NCBI GenBank assembly: GCA_026027325.1
Contig: JAMSLZ010000001.1
Location: forward strand, 3,472,001-3,536,000
Source: Actinomucor elegans
Lineage: Eukaryota > Mucoromycota > Mucoromycetes > Mucorales > Mucoraceae
Reading direction: 5' to 3'
DNA: 64,000 bases
The stretch's first letter is position 1; the number at the start of each line of letters is the position of its first letter. Below are positions 38,043-48,313 of this stretch, piece by piece. The position numbers were made by a program, and so were the translations under genes. The notes beneath the pieces were generated by a model. That model was not told the DNA's origin and did no database searches. It saw only the letters and a program-made list of their open reading frames with translations.

Positions 38043-38429
38043 ATGATCAATGTACACAGACAAATTGGAATTGGAATTGAAATGATTGTGTTCTAATTGT
38101 TGGTTATTTTATAGAAAATATACTCTACATTAACGAATAACGAACAGAATGATACCGTTATACTAACAAAAGAGGAAACGGAAAAACAAGTATATCAGGA
38201 TTGTTTGCCTTGCAAGATTACTGGTGCTCTAGGCTTTGGCGGCTTGGGTGCCTATGCATTGAAAGAGGCTCAAGTTGTGAATAGAATGCCTGGAAGAGCG
38301 AAAACTGCAGTGGGACTAGGAGTCACTGGTGTCGGTAAAGTGTTCTACATTATTTCGATTCATTGCAAACGTATACTTATATATATATTAGTCTTTATTT
38401 CTGCAGGATTATATAGACTTGCAATGTAA
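38043..38429 (+). CDS. DMAC1/DUF4536-like small mitochondrial membrane protein
   Basis: Three exons, 38043-38051, 38115-38334 and 38407-38429, join in frame to about 83 residues. The core DCLPCKITGALGFGGLGAYAL has the Cys-x2-Cys motif followed by a Gly-rich membrane segment, as in DMAC1/TMEM261-type proteins that help assemble the distal arm of complex I in animals, and a second hydrophobic stretch (GRAKTAVGLGVTGVGLYRL). The first exon is only nine bases (MIN) and is the least certain part. The acceptor at 38114 and the branch TTCTAATTG support it. The stop is 19 bases from the stop of the minus-strand protease gene. Confidence 0.7.
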
Positions 38430-38448
38430 ATAACAGTAAAAATGGCAT

Positions 38449-40118
38449 CTAACTCTTTCTCTTGTTTGTTTTACTTGCGCTTCTTCTTTTCCGAGTGACA
38501 GCAGGTGACGCGCGACGCTTTTGCTTGTTTTCTTCAACCACATCTTCCTCGATCGTTGTTTGTTCTTGTACCTTGGTAGCCACTGCATTCACGGCTTTTT
38601 TAGTTTCCTTTACAGCTTCTTCAACATATGGAGTTACTGCTTTCCGTGTCTCTTCATAGGCTTCCTCTACATAAGGAGCCACCACTTTTTTAGTTTCTTC
38701 GTAAGCTTCTTCAACCACTCCAACAGATGGTTTTTTATTACGACTGACGCTTCTTCCAGAACGTCTGTTTACGTCTTTACTTGTGCTGCGACCACGTCCA
38801 GCCCTGGAAGAAGGTCTCGAGTAACGTGCTGGTCTTTCATCGTCTGTATAGCCACTCATGTGTTGAAACGTATCCAAGATGGAAGAAAAGTCAAACGCGT
38901 AGCCCAGTTCATTTCGGATGAGGGCTGTGCCTAACGTAGATGTAATTAAGGCTGGCACGACAAAGAGCAAAGCAGATTGAGGTTCTTTGGTAAAATGGAC
39001 AGTGTAAATGGAAGCACCAGCGCCGATGGCATAAGAAATCATGGCTGCAGTATAATAAGGCTTTGAGAATGTATTGGATTGCCGTTGTTTGTTCTTCTCT
39101 TGTCTCCAGGCATTGATTCTGTCAAATCTCAAACAATAAGCAATGAATATTCCTATGCAATCAAATTAATTTTCCTAGGGCACGAATCGCACGATCAAAT
39201 TCATACCTGGAACGATTATTTCTCCTAGACCAAACATGGTAAAGAACTGATCCTTTCTCAAGAGCTTGTTAAAGACGTACGTGTTGATGTTTCTTGGCCA
39301 TGTTACACTAGTAGGCGCGTCTTTCAATGCTTTGGAAATATGCACCATGGTATCTGTACCAAATACCCAAAACAGATCATAAGCGAGCATACTGTTCAGC
39401 AATAAAAATCCCGTACCGAACGAGTCTACAGTTAAGAATCGAATGGCATGGATAGCAATGCTCATAGCAAACAAGTCACCAATGATCCAATGTTGCGTCA
39501 GAGCATAAGTAATAGAAAGGCCAATAGAAGCAGCGAATATCAGCAAGTGAATCACTGTGACATGTAAATGACATAATCCTAAAGAAGTATCGCGTTGAGT
39601 AACCATCCATCTTTACAAAGCTCATACTTACTTCTATCCTCACTTTTCAAACTAAACTTGTATTGGTTCATCAAATCAAAAGGCAAGTAATTTTTTGCTA
39701 CGATAATAGCCGTGCTCGAGAAAACGGCACACGAGAAGACAGATATAGGAACCGCTATGACATAATTGATATAATCGGGATTAACGGTGCTGATCAACAC
39801 GGACACAATATACACAACGCCAGAAGCAATGATAGGAAATAGAAATGTGTCCTTGACTGTAATGGCTTTAGCTAAATCTCGGTGGTGTTCGTCTTCTTCT
39901 TCTGAATCATAGTCTGGTCTACTGCCAGAACGCAGTCCACGACGACGTGAAACACTGGTAGATCTGCGTCTATTGCTGCTCGCGCTTGGGTTCTTGAGTG
40001 TTCTCAGCGAGCTGAAAGAGCCTGTACCAATGGGAATCAAGGCCAACGAAAGTAGGGCAATTGAAGCTACTTGTAACCCAACATGATCATCAATAAAATT
40101 AAATACGTTTTCTGCCAT
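38449..40118 (-). CDS. Signal peptide peptidase-like intramembrane aspartyl protease with GLGE motif
   Basis: Minus-strand exons 40118-39632, 39578-39207 and 39152-38449 join to about 520 residues with some eight hydrophobic segments. The presenilin/SPP family signatures are AMSIAIHAIRFLTVDSFGTG, LNSMLAYDLFWVFGTD (first catalytic Asp in YD), MFGLGEIIVPGIFIAYCLRFDR (second site, normally GLGD, here GLGE, codon GAA) and a PAL-like VVPALITSTLG. The cytosolic tail is long and charged, with repeated EEAYEETKKVVAPYV units and a basic Ser/Arg-rich stretch; the N-terminal loop is also Arg/Ser-rich. The family cleaves type II membrane helices in the ER. The Asp-to-Glu change suggests reduced or lost activity; YD and PAL are retained. 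Confidence 0.88.
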
Positions 40119-41008
40119 AGTTTTAGCAAACAGAAGGAAGAAGATGGGTGAAACTAGCAGGAAATTTATGTTTTAAAATAATTGCTTTACCTAATCTGGT
40201 AAATGTGGAATGCTTCCAATCATATTGCATGTACAGTAAACTCTCAGTACAATGGTACTCTCGCTTTAATGATATCCGTTTTTTTTATTCGACGAGCTAG
40301 CGGAATAACGCGTCCACTGGACCTAATATATATACATATATATAAGAAATCACCACTAGGTTAATGAAGGCTATAAATTAATATATGTAGACGGGTCGCT
40401 TCATATAAGAAAACTGTTAGAGTATACCTGAGTTTTCAGCAAATGCAGTTTCTTATCGGGCATGAGATATCAGCCAGATGCAACGTCTAATCAGGATCGA
40501 TAATGCAACTTATAAGTTCTTTAGAACTAGATCAAGTGTGGTATCTGATTAGTATTCTATACTAAGAATAAATTTCTGTATTTACCAGATCCTTAACAAA
40601 AAACATATCTATATAGTTGAACTTGTCTCTCTTTTGTTCTAGAAATCTGTGTGATGGTCAGTATCCAGTGCCTTCCACCATAACAAAAGCTTATGCCCAT
40701 ACTACAAATAAACTATACCCACTCATGCCAAAACTCCCTTTGGCTTGTGCATATTAAAACCTGTTGTTAAATGTGGACCGAAAACATAAAACGAATCAAA
40801 CAATCAGAGGAGATAAACAAGATAGCGGAGGGGATTAGTTGTGATATTTTACATTCTGGACCAACTGTAAAAATTGACAACAAGCCAATGAAGCACACTT
40901 GATATATAAATTGGCCTCTGTTATTCTCTCTCTCTCTCTCTCTCTCTCTTTTCTTCCTCTTTGTTCTGAATTATCAAGTAATTAATCCATCGACACTTGG
41001 CCACGAAT
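40119..41008. promoter_or_regulatory. Divergent promoter region with a (CT)12 tract
   Basis: Shared upstream region of the protease gene (minus) and RFA2 (plus). A (CT)12 microsatellite at 40926-40949 lies 60-83 bases before the RFA2 start codon, preceded by TGATATATAAATTGG (about 40900-40914), which is a plausible TATA element. TATATATACATATATATATAAG at about 40327-40348 is another TA-rich tract. Confidence 0.5.
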
Positions 41009-42152
41009 ATGATAGGAGGTAAACACATACTAAATGAAGATATATTAGACAGTTTTCGCGAGGACTTAAACCTATTGTGTATTTATTTAAAGGCTTCTTT
41101 CCAAGTACCACATCTATAGGTACTGAGCTAGCATCGCAAGACCAAAAGCAACAGTTGAATGAAAAAAGCATCGCTAATGACCAAGTATACATATATGTGA
41201 TGATAATTCCTTTGTAAGTACATGCTAATATATAATTTTGATATGAAAAGAAAAAGTCTCTGGTTTCAGACAGATCTATCCGGCCTGTAACTGTCAATCA
41301 AGTCAAACATGCATGTATTCCTAGTGAAAATATGTATGTGATTGGCAACCATGAAATTACTAGTGTAAGTTTTACTAGTATATGAGAATCAAAGTTCATA
41401 GCAAGTCCATAACTTATGTAATCTTTTAATTGGTGCGCATAGATTTCTCTTGTTGGCATTGTACGCGAGATACTCAGATCAGAGACTCATATATCTTTCA
41501 AGATTGAAGATAATACTGGATCCTTGGATATCAAGTGTTGGTTGGAATTAACGAGCAATCCCATTGGAGAGATGAATCGCGTTGTAAGCGCATTAGAGTA
41601 TATATTCCAAAAGCCCTAAATATACAATATATACAAATCTAACCGCTCCGAGCATTTCATAGGCCTGATGATCATGTTAATGTTATTGGTCGGCTTCAAC
41701 AGTTCAATAATTACAGAAGCTGTATCGCTATAGCTGTTAGAAAAATTACAGACTTTAATGAGGTCACCTACCATAACCTATATGCAATCTATACTCATTT
41801 GACTATAGGAAAGTCTTTGAAGGCAAGTTCTAGCATTTAACACGTTTCAAGTATACATACTAAGCGTGGAATGATCTAGTTCATGTTGGAGCTAAACTGT
41901 GACACTAATCATGAAGAAACTAATGCATCCAGGCCCAGAGCTCTTCCATTTTCTGATAACTCTCATTACATCATTAGAAAAGCTATCCACCAATGTAGTG
42001 ATGAAGAATTGGGAGCCCATGTCAAAGCTGTCGTGTTTCATTTAAGAAACGTATTTGCCGAAGCCAAAGTTCTGGAAATCATTGAAGCATTATCTTTCCA
42101 GGGCGAAATCTATAATACCAATGATGATTACATCAAGTTAGTTGATTATTGA
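41009..42152 (+). CDS. RFA2: Replication protein A 32 kDa subunit
   Basis: Multi-exon gene: 41009-41018 (MIGG), 41093 to about 41190, then exons ending at SLVSDRSIRPVTVNQVKHA..., ISLVGIVREILRSETHISFKI..., PDDHVNVIGRLQQFNNYRS and the last exon to 42152. The protein of about 280 residues carries the OB-fold of RPA2 (VTVNQ, LVGIVREI, FKIEDNTGSLDIKCWLE, VNVIGRLQQF) and a C-terminal winged helix (HHEETNASRP excluded; EELGAHVKAVVFHLRN, EALSFQGEIYNTNDDY). It binds single-stranded DNA with RPA1 and RPA3 in replication and repair. The Ser/Gly-rich phospho-region is short. The intron after GKSLK begins GCAAGT (AAG|GCAAGT...GATCTAG), again a GC-AG intron. Confidence 0.9.
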
Positions 42153-42432
42153 CTGGTTTTCATAATAAAGCTCGGTCATATAAACGCGTCTTCCATCATG
42201 TGGTTTCATCACAATAAGTCCTTTAGTGTTATAAAGTGTTCATCAAATGGTACCAAAATCGAATAGGAGAAAAGGGTCTAGATTTCGTTTACAATACAGT
42301 ATAAAATGTGTGTACTTTTGCCTATTTTATCTATTCCCACTTCTTTCACTTTTTTTTACTTATTCTACTAAGCACCGTATATCAAATCGAAAGTACGTTT
42401 ATAATAATTTGGCGCAAAAAGAAAGCCTTGCA

Positions 42433-42816
42433 ATGAACGACCAACAAAATATTTGCTTGGATAATAAGCTGATTAGGGCAGAAACGCCTATCAATTGTTT
42501 CTTTTGCGGCTCAGGTAAGATAAACCAAGCTTCAATTGTTTTGATTTATGTATTGACATGAAAAAAAAAATTATTTTGCTCAGCTTTTCATCGCTCCAGT
42601 GATTGTGTAAGTTATATATAGCTTAACAAGTATATAGTGTACTAATGTTTTCGTATACATTTAGCCCTTGTAAGTTGTACAATATACGCAAAACTCTTGT
42701 TCTAAACTATCGTATGTAGGTATGTCAAACAGCAAATAAGAAGCAAAATCATTGGTCGCATTAGGATCAAACAAGAGAGCCCTTTAAGTAGCAATATTAC
42801 TGTCGGAACTGCGTGA
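42433..42816 (+). CDS. Tiny CCHC zinc-knuckle protein with a possible 5-base exon
   Basis: Exons 42433-42514, 42584-42606, 42665-42669 and 42720-42816 join in frame to about 68 residues: MNDQQNICLDNKLIRAE, then a perfect CCHC knuckle C-x2-C-x4-H-x4-C (CFFCGSAFHRSSDC) split by an intron, then a basic tail (YVKQQIRSKIIGRIRIKQ). A zinc knuckle of this type usually binds single-stranded nucleic acid. The frame is also open upstream to 42247, but that part is a hydrophobic, T-rich translation and contains a TATAAAA box at about 42300, so it is probably promoter. If the last intron is retained, the protein stops right after DCPL. It precedes the PCCB gene by 145 bases on the same strand. Confidence 0.5.
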
Positions 42817-42961
42817 CATGATGAACGAAATAAAACAATAAAAGAACCCCACAGAAGTTTACTGTTCTGCAGATTATTGATTGGGCCCTGATGGGGATTA
42901 AAAAATTTTGGCTTGCAAAAAAGGTTTATTTTGTTCTTGCACATATTCACACACTTTTGTC

Positions 42962-44828
42962 ATGTCCTTAATATCAGTCACTCGGAAAACTCTCTTAAAA
43001 CAATGGAATTATCAAGTAATAGACCGAGAACAAAAAAATTAATTATACGCATATTCAACCCAACCAACTATTTCTCATAATAGAGTAAATACTTTTATTC
43101 CACTCCAACCCGTATTCTCGAGAAAAAGCGACAAGAAACTTTATTAGGTGGTGGAAAAGACAAACTTGACGCACAGCATGCCAAAGTAATTCATGAATAC
43201 AGCGTTTCTAACATGTCATTAGCTAATGAGACCTACAGGGGAAGCTGACAGCTAGAGAAAGACTTGCCCTATTACTCGACAAGGGATCATTTCGAGAATA
43301 TGATGCATTTGTCGAACATGCATGTACCGATTTCAATATGGCCAATACCAAATTTTTAGGTGATGGCGTGGTGACAGGTTACGGTACTATTCATGGTCGT
43401 CGCGTCTTTGTCTATAGCCAAGATTTCACTGTGTTGGGCGGCAGTCTGAGCCGTACCAACGCCAATAAAATCTTGAAAATCATGGACCAAGCCATGACAG
43501 TGGGTGCACCTATCATAGGCCTAGAAGATTCGGGCGGTGCGCGTATCCAAGAAGGCGTAGATTCCTTGGCAGGTTATGCTGATATCTTTCAAAAGAACGT
43601 CATGGCTTCGGGAGTCGTGCCTCAGATTTCGCTAATAATGGGGCCTTGTGCTGGTGGAGCTGTCTACTCGCCTGCTTTGACTGATTTTACGTTCATGGTG
43701 CAAGATACGTCGTACATGTTTGTCACAGGGCCTGATGTTGTGAAGGCGGTTACAAATGAACAAGTGTCACAGGAAGAACTAGGTGGTGCTAGAACACATA
43801 CGACCAAGAGCGGCGTGGCGCATCATGCGTTCGCTAATGACATTGAAGCTTTGCAAGGAATGCGTGACCTTTTGCCCTATTTGCCCTCGAGTAATAGAGA
43901 CCAGGCGCCTATTCAGTCATGCGACGATCCTGTAGATCGACAAGATGCAGCCCTGGATACAATTGTGCCTGCCAACTCCAATGTTGCTTATGATATGAAG
44001 GAAGTCATTGCTAGAGTAAGCTTGTTTTTATTATAATGGTTCGTGACTGCTTATCCATTGGGATAGATTGTAGATACCCATTCTTATTACGAAATTCAAC
44101 CCAATTATGCCAGTAACATCCTAGTGGGATTTGCAAGACTTAATGGTCAATCCATTGGTGTAGTAGCTAATCAACCGTTGGTGTCTTCTGGAGCATTAGA
44201 TATGGACGGCTCTGTTAAGGCTGCTAGATTCATTCGTTTTTGTGATGCTTTCAATATTCCTTTAGTGACTTTGGTAGATGTGCCTGGGTTTATGCCTGGT
44301 TCGACACAGGAACATGGTGGTATTATCAGACATGGCGCTAAACTTCTACATGCTTATTGTGAAGCGACTGTACCCAAATTGACTGTCATTACACGTAAAG
44401 CTTACGGTGGGGCATACATTGTAATGAGCTCAAAACATTTGCGTGGTGATTACAAGTGAGTTTATTTTTATTGTCACTGAGTAGTAACTGACTTGAAGGC
44501 TTAGTATTGCTTGGCCATCTGCTGAAATAGCTGTAATGGGTGCTGCTGGAGCAGTGGAAGTCATATTTAGAAATCATCCTGACAAAGTAGCAATGAGGAA
44601 AGAATATAAGGAAAAGTTTGCTACCCCACTCTTTGCAGCTAAACGAGGCTATTTAGACGATATCATTACACCAAGGTAGCCGTCTAATGTGTATTGTTAT
44701 TCTGTTCATATTATTTACTATTTGTTTATTGTAGAGAGACGCGTGTTAGATTGATTGAACAGCTAGAATTACTGAAAACAAAAACATTACAAAACCCTTG
44801 GAAAAAGCATGGCTGTATACCTCTATAA
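42962..44828 (+). CDS. Propionyl-CoA carboxylase beta chain, mitochondrial
   Basis: Exon 1 (42962-43015) encodes a mitochondrial presequence ([18 protein letters not shown]) and joins in phase 0 to [16 protein letters not shown] (43084 on). Later introns follow DAQHAK, KEVIAR, LRGDY and DIITPR. The protein of about 530 residues matches PCC beta throughout: [163 protein letters not shown] and the C-terminal WKKHGCIPL. It transfers carboxyl from biotin to propionyl-CoA to make methylmalonyl-CoA. The order of motifs excludes methylcrotonyl-CoA carboxylase. Confidence 0.95.
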
Positions 44829-44839
44829 TAAATAACGTG

Positions 44840-45135
44840 TTTGAATGGCAGATGTTTTCGCAAAGCAACTAATATACAATCCTTAAAGTAAGCGAATATC
44901 TAGATGATACTATGCGATGCCAAAATACAAGCACTACACATATTCAAGACCTCAGCTCATCCAACCTGGCATTCAATAATAATACAACATTTAATAGGTC
45001 TCAAGCTGCGAAATATAGAGATTTGTATCTTACTATTACATTAAGAAACGAGTCGCACATTCAGCGTGATCGAATCGTCGTAGTCTTTTGTAATAGAAAT
45101 CATCTTATACTCCATATAACTCTCACAAGCTGTCA
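44840..45135. repeat. 3' flank repeat of the secreted family (copy 1 of 3)
   Basis: About 300 bases recur in the same orientation at 57790-57975 and 62065-62345. Shared landmarks are TTTTCGCAAAGCAACTA, TAAAGTAAGC, ATCTAGATGATACTATGCGAT, AGCACTACACATATTCAAG, CTCAGCTCATC and, at the right end, ATAGAAATCATCTTATA.TC.ATATAACTC. Here and at 57.8 kb it directly follows the 3' end of a minus-strand family gene. Identity is roughly 75-85%. Confidence 0.7.
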
Positions 45136-45720
45136 AAAGAGTATTCAGATGTTTCTACCTAATCATCTTCATCGCCCTCCTCCTCCTCTTTGCCTGCATG
45201 TTCTTCCTCGCTATCATTGGCTTTGTTATGATAACTACCATCGTATTTTCGGTGCTTATGTAGATTCTGTTCTGGTATGATAATAACAGCAGTGGTAGTT
45301 GTTTCATCTTCGGTAATAGCTTGAATTTGAATTTTTTTCGCTGAACGAGGTGGCAGTGATAGTAATAGTATTGGTTTCAGTGGTTGTCAGAGTCCCCAAA
45401 GTTGTGGTAGAAATAGAGGTAGTGTTATCTGTTGTAGTGACTGTCGCAGATCCAACGGGTGTACAGTTATCTAGGACATTGCAATCATTAAGGAACTCGC
45501 AGGCTTCATCTAAGGCCTTGTAATTATTGATTCGGCCACCGTAAGTAGTATATGCGGAAGCCAACACAGTGCCTGCAGTAGTGCCATCATTCAAAACACT
45601 AAGTCCGCCTAGAACACATAATGTTAGTAAACTTGTTATATTTCGCTGATGGAAGTACCTTGTGGGATGAGAAAGAAACAACCTATTGGACTCACGTTGT
45701 AAAGGTGCACAGTTATCCAA
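45136..45720 (-). pseudogene. 3' fragment of a secreted-family gene (copy B)
   Basis: Minus-strand homologue of the last exons only: LFLSHPTRYFHQ region, then after a TTCTAG acceptor VLGGLSVLNDGTTAGTVLAS, GGRINNYKALDEACEFLNDC, CTPVGSATVTTTDNTTSIS and the Thr-rich stretch, with the acidic tail (about 45136-45240) behind it. The first half of the gene is absent; homology ends near 45704. A run of seven A (six in copy D) shifts the frame after SFSEK, so the fragment is not translatable to its acidic tail. It is about 97% identical to 49334-49914 of copy D. Confidence 0.8.
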
Positions 45721-46467
45721 CCATATTCACGGTACTTTCATTACTACATTTTTAGCAGCCAAGGTTGGAGCCTCAAGCTTTTTTGAAATCTCAACCTGTT
45801 TCCATTTAACCTTAACTACTAAACCACAAATCATACTATGAGTGCAATCATCAAGTCCTTTTCCCTTCACACAAGTTTTGTCTGTGGTGTATGAAAGCAG
45901 CGCCATGGCTGGCTAACCTTTACAATGTCTTCTAAAAAAACTTACAAGTATGTGATCTGTTGAAATCTCAAAGTTTCGCGTATTTTTTTAACACAGTTAT
46001 ATAAATTGGCACTTAGTAAACGGAACAGAAAAAATAAACATAAAATTCATATATACAATTGCATTAGCTAATGAATAATAATAGTGAATACAAAGCACTG
46101 TGTTGGACGAAAAGAGATAAATGTGACCACTACAAAGATTCATCTTAAGAACGAATGCGTATAGTCTAAAGGCTGAAAATTGAAAACTGCAGTAGTAAAC
46201 CTTAGCAGATTCAACCTAGATTTTGGATTTATAGACTTTACCTTCTTATAGTTTGATCAGTGAAAGAATAGAAATATTCATTAATATACATCTAAACTAA
46301 ATATAGAAATGCAGTATGTTTCTAATTGTGATCCGAAAAAACAACTTGTAAACAGATTATTTGCTAGATTCAACAATGGCCTAAACAACTTCGTATAAAA
46401 AAAAGTAGAAATGAGTACATAGATATCACATTTCCTTTTCATATCCTTCCTTATTTCAAGTAAAGAT

Positions 46468-48011
46468 ATGAAGATCAAGTCATTAATAATATCTTTGATT
46501 GTTTTATTAATCTCATGGATATTTGTAATCATTGTCCCAAACCACAAGTCCAGCATTCGTTTGCTATCCCAAAGAAATTTAAGTGATAACTTGTTAGATG
46601 ACAGAGATAAATGCTATCGAAACACCAGCAGTGAAGACGTAAAACTCGTGTTTTGTTGTTTTATTCGTTAATATTCAAACAGCATGTCGTTTGTAAAAGA
46701 TTTTTTGTTTTTAATGCGATTTTTTCTAGTGATTTTGTTCCTGGAACAAATCAAATTATTGATTGCATCAACTATGTAAGCAATTCCAGCGATTGTAATA
46801 ATGCGGATACCGGCTTTGATGATAATAATTTCGTGGTAGAGGGGGTCAGCTTTCGTTAACGGTATGCTAGTCCGTAATGTTGCGTATTTGTCTAACCTTA
46901 AAAACCTGAGCAAAGCGATTGAATATATTTCTACTTATACTATTAATATCTTTAAGAATTTTTCAACTTACCGACGAGTTTTTATCTCGATAAAGATCGT
47001 AGTTTAATTACTATCGATAGTAAAACTAATGGCTACGATGTTATTACTATGAATACATGGAACAAAAGAAATTGCCTTTTACATCCTGGGAGTTTATCTG
47101 ATCACTCTGTAATTTTTTTTTCATGTTGGGAGAGCTTAACATGGACTAGGAATAGGGCAATGGCCTTCGAAAATGATTGTGAATGTGTGTGCATATCATC
47201 TACTCAGTTACATATTGTACGAGTAGAGCGTGCAAAGTAACAATTTATTATCTTTTTATTATAGGTGCCTATTAATATCGGTGTTTTGTTATTGATCAAC
47301 ATACTTCACCTTAATTTAGGTATGAATATTTGCGGCACAATTTTGAAGTTTTACCCTTCTGATTTTGAGAGCGTCTATCTTACTGGTAATATTCATCTGT
47401 CTTTTTCGCGAATTAGGCAGTTTCTGGCTCTAGAAGGTATGCCCATCAGCCTAGTAAGCCCAAATTCAGCGACTTAGTATAATAAACAACATATTTTAAG
47501 TGATATCCAAGGTGTATCAACAACAACCGGAGGCTTTGCAGGACAAACCTCGGGCGATACTTATAATGGTTATTCAGCTACAGGTTCCGGAATCTGAAGT
47601 TATAAAGCTTCAGTCGGATAATGCAATTTATTTAATGATTGTAATGCAATAGACCGATGTATGTTCAGATTCTCGGAAACTAGTATCACATCTATTGCTG
47701 AAACGTCAGCCTCTCAAACTGAGGTTGTTCTAACCACTATTACAACTATCACACTGACTCTAACAGACACTGAGATGTACACTGCCATCATCACTACCGC
47801 TGCCACAATCAGCAGAGACACTGAAATTCAAACTACTATCGAGGATAGCACGACTTTGACGCCCGTTATTATCTTTCCGAATTTCCTTCTCCGTGGTCAT
47901 AGTCGTCTTCACCACAAGGCTACAAAGGAATATAATCACGATCAAGAACGGAACGATGATTATAATGAAGATCTTCAGGATAAAAGTAAGGATGATGATG
48001 ACTACTATTAG
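46468..48011 (+). pseudogene. Decayed copy (C) of the secreted family, left arm
   Basis: Begins with an intact signal-peptide-like start (MKIKSLIISLIVLLISWIF) and LLSQRNLSDNLLDD, CYRNTSSED before a GTAAAA donor. Exon 2 (SNSSDCNNADTGFDDNN) runs into stops after VSFR, and the remaining blocks (FYLDKDRSLITIDSKTNGYDVITMN, LLHPGSLSDHSVIFF, MNICGTILKFYPSDFESVYLTG, Thr-rich TDTEMYTAIITTAATISRD) lie in several frames. It ends with the acidic K-DDDDYY-stop. It resembles copy A more than D, so A, C and F form one subfamily and D, G and B another. Confidence 0.8.
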
Positions 48012-48313
48012 GTGGATAGAAATGTATATATCCGCTGTATGAAACGATACACACTTTCTTAGATCTTTTATCTTTAATTCTATTCTCTACTAATGATATG
48101 GCATGTAAAATAATGAGATCTTTGTTAATCCATATTGAAATTAGAAAAGCCATAAACAGAAGTGTATATTTTTTTATGACAATTCAAAAATCAACTAGTA
48201 AATAAATACCTTGAAAGATATGATAATGGTCTCTCGTATATGAAATAATAGTATTTTCATGGAAAGGAAAGAAAGCAATATCATTTCTTTTCATCCTTTT
48301 GCAACAAAAAGAT
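48012..48313. promoter_or_regulatory. Intergenic region upstream of copy D
   Basis: About 300 bases between copies C and D, mirrored at 59519-59820. Contains AATGATATGGC, AT-rich DNA and TTTCTTTTCATCCTTTTGCAAC just before the start codon. No gene is supported; this is the presumed promoter. Confidence 0.4.

Noticed and set aside
46281..46556. 91-codon minus-strand frame, mirrored at 61276-61551
   Set aside because: It lies antisense to the signal-peptide exon and promoter of copies C and F; kept open only because the arms are duplicated.
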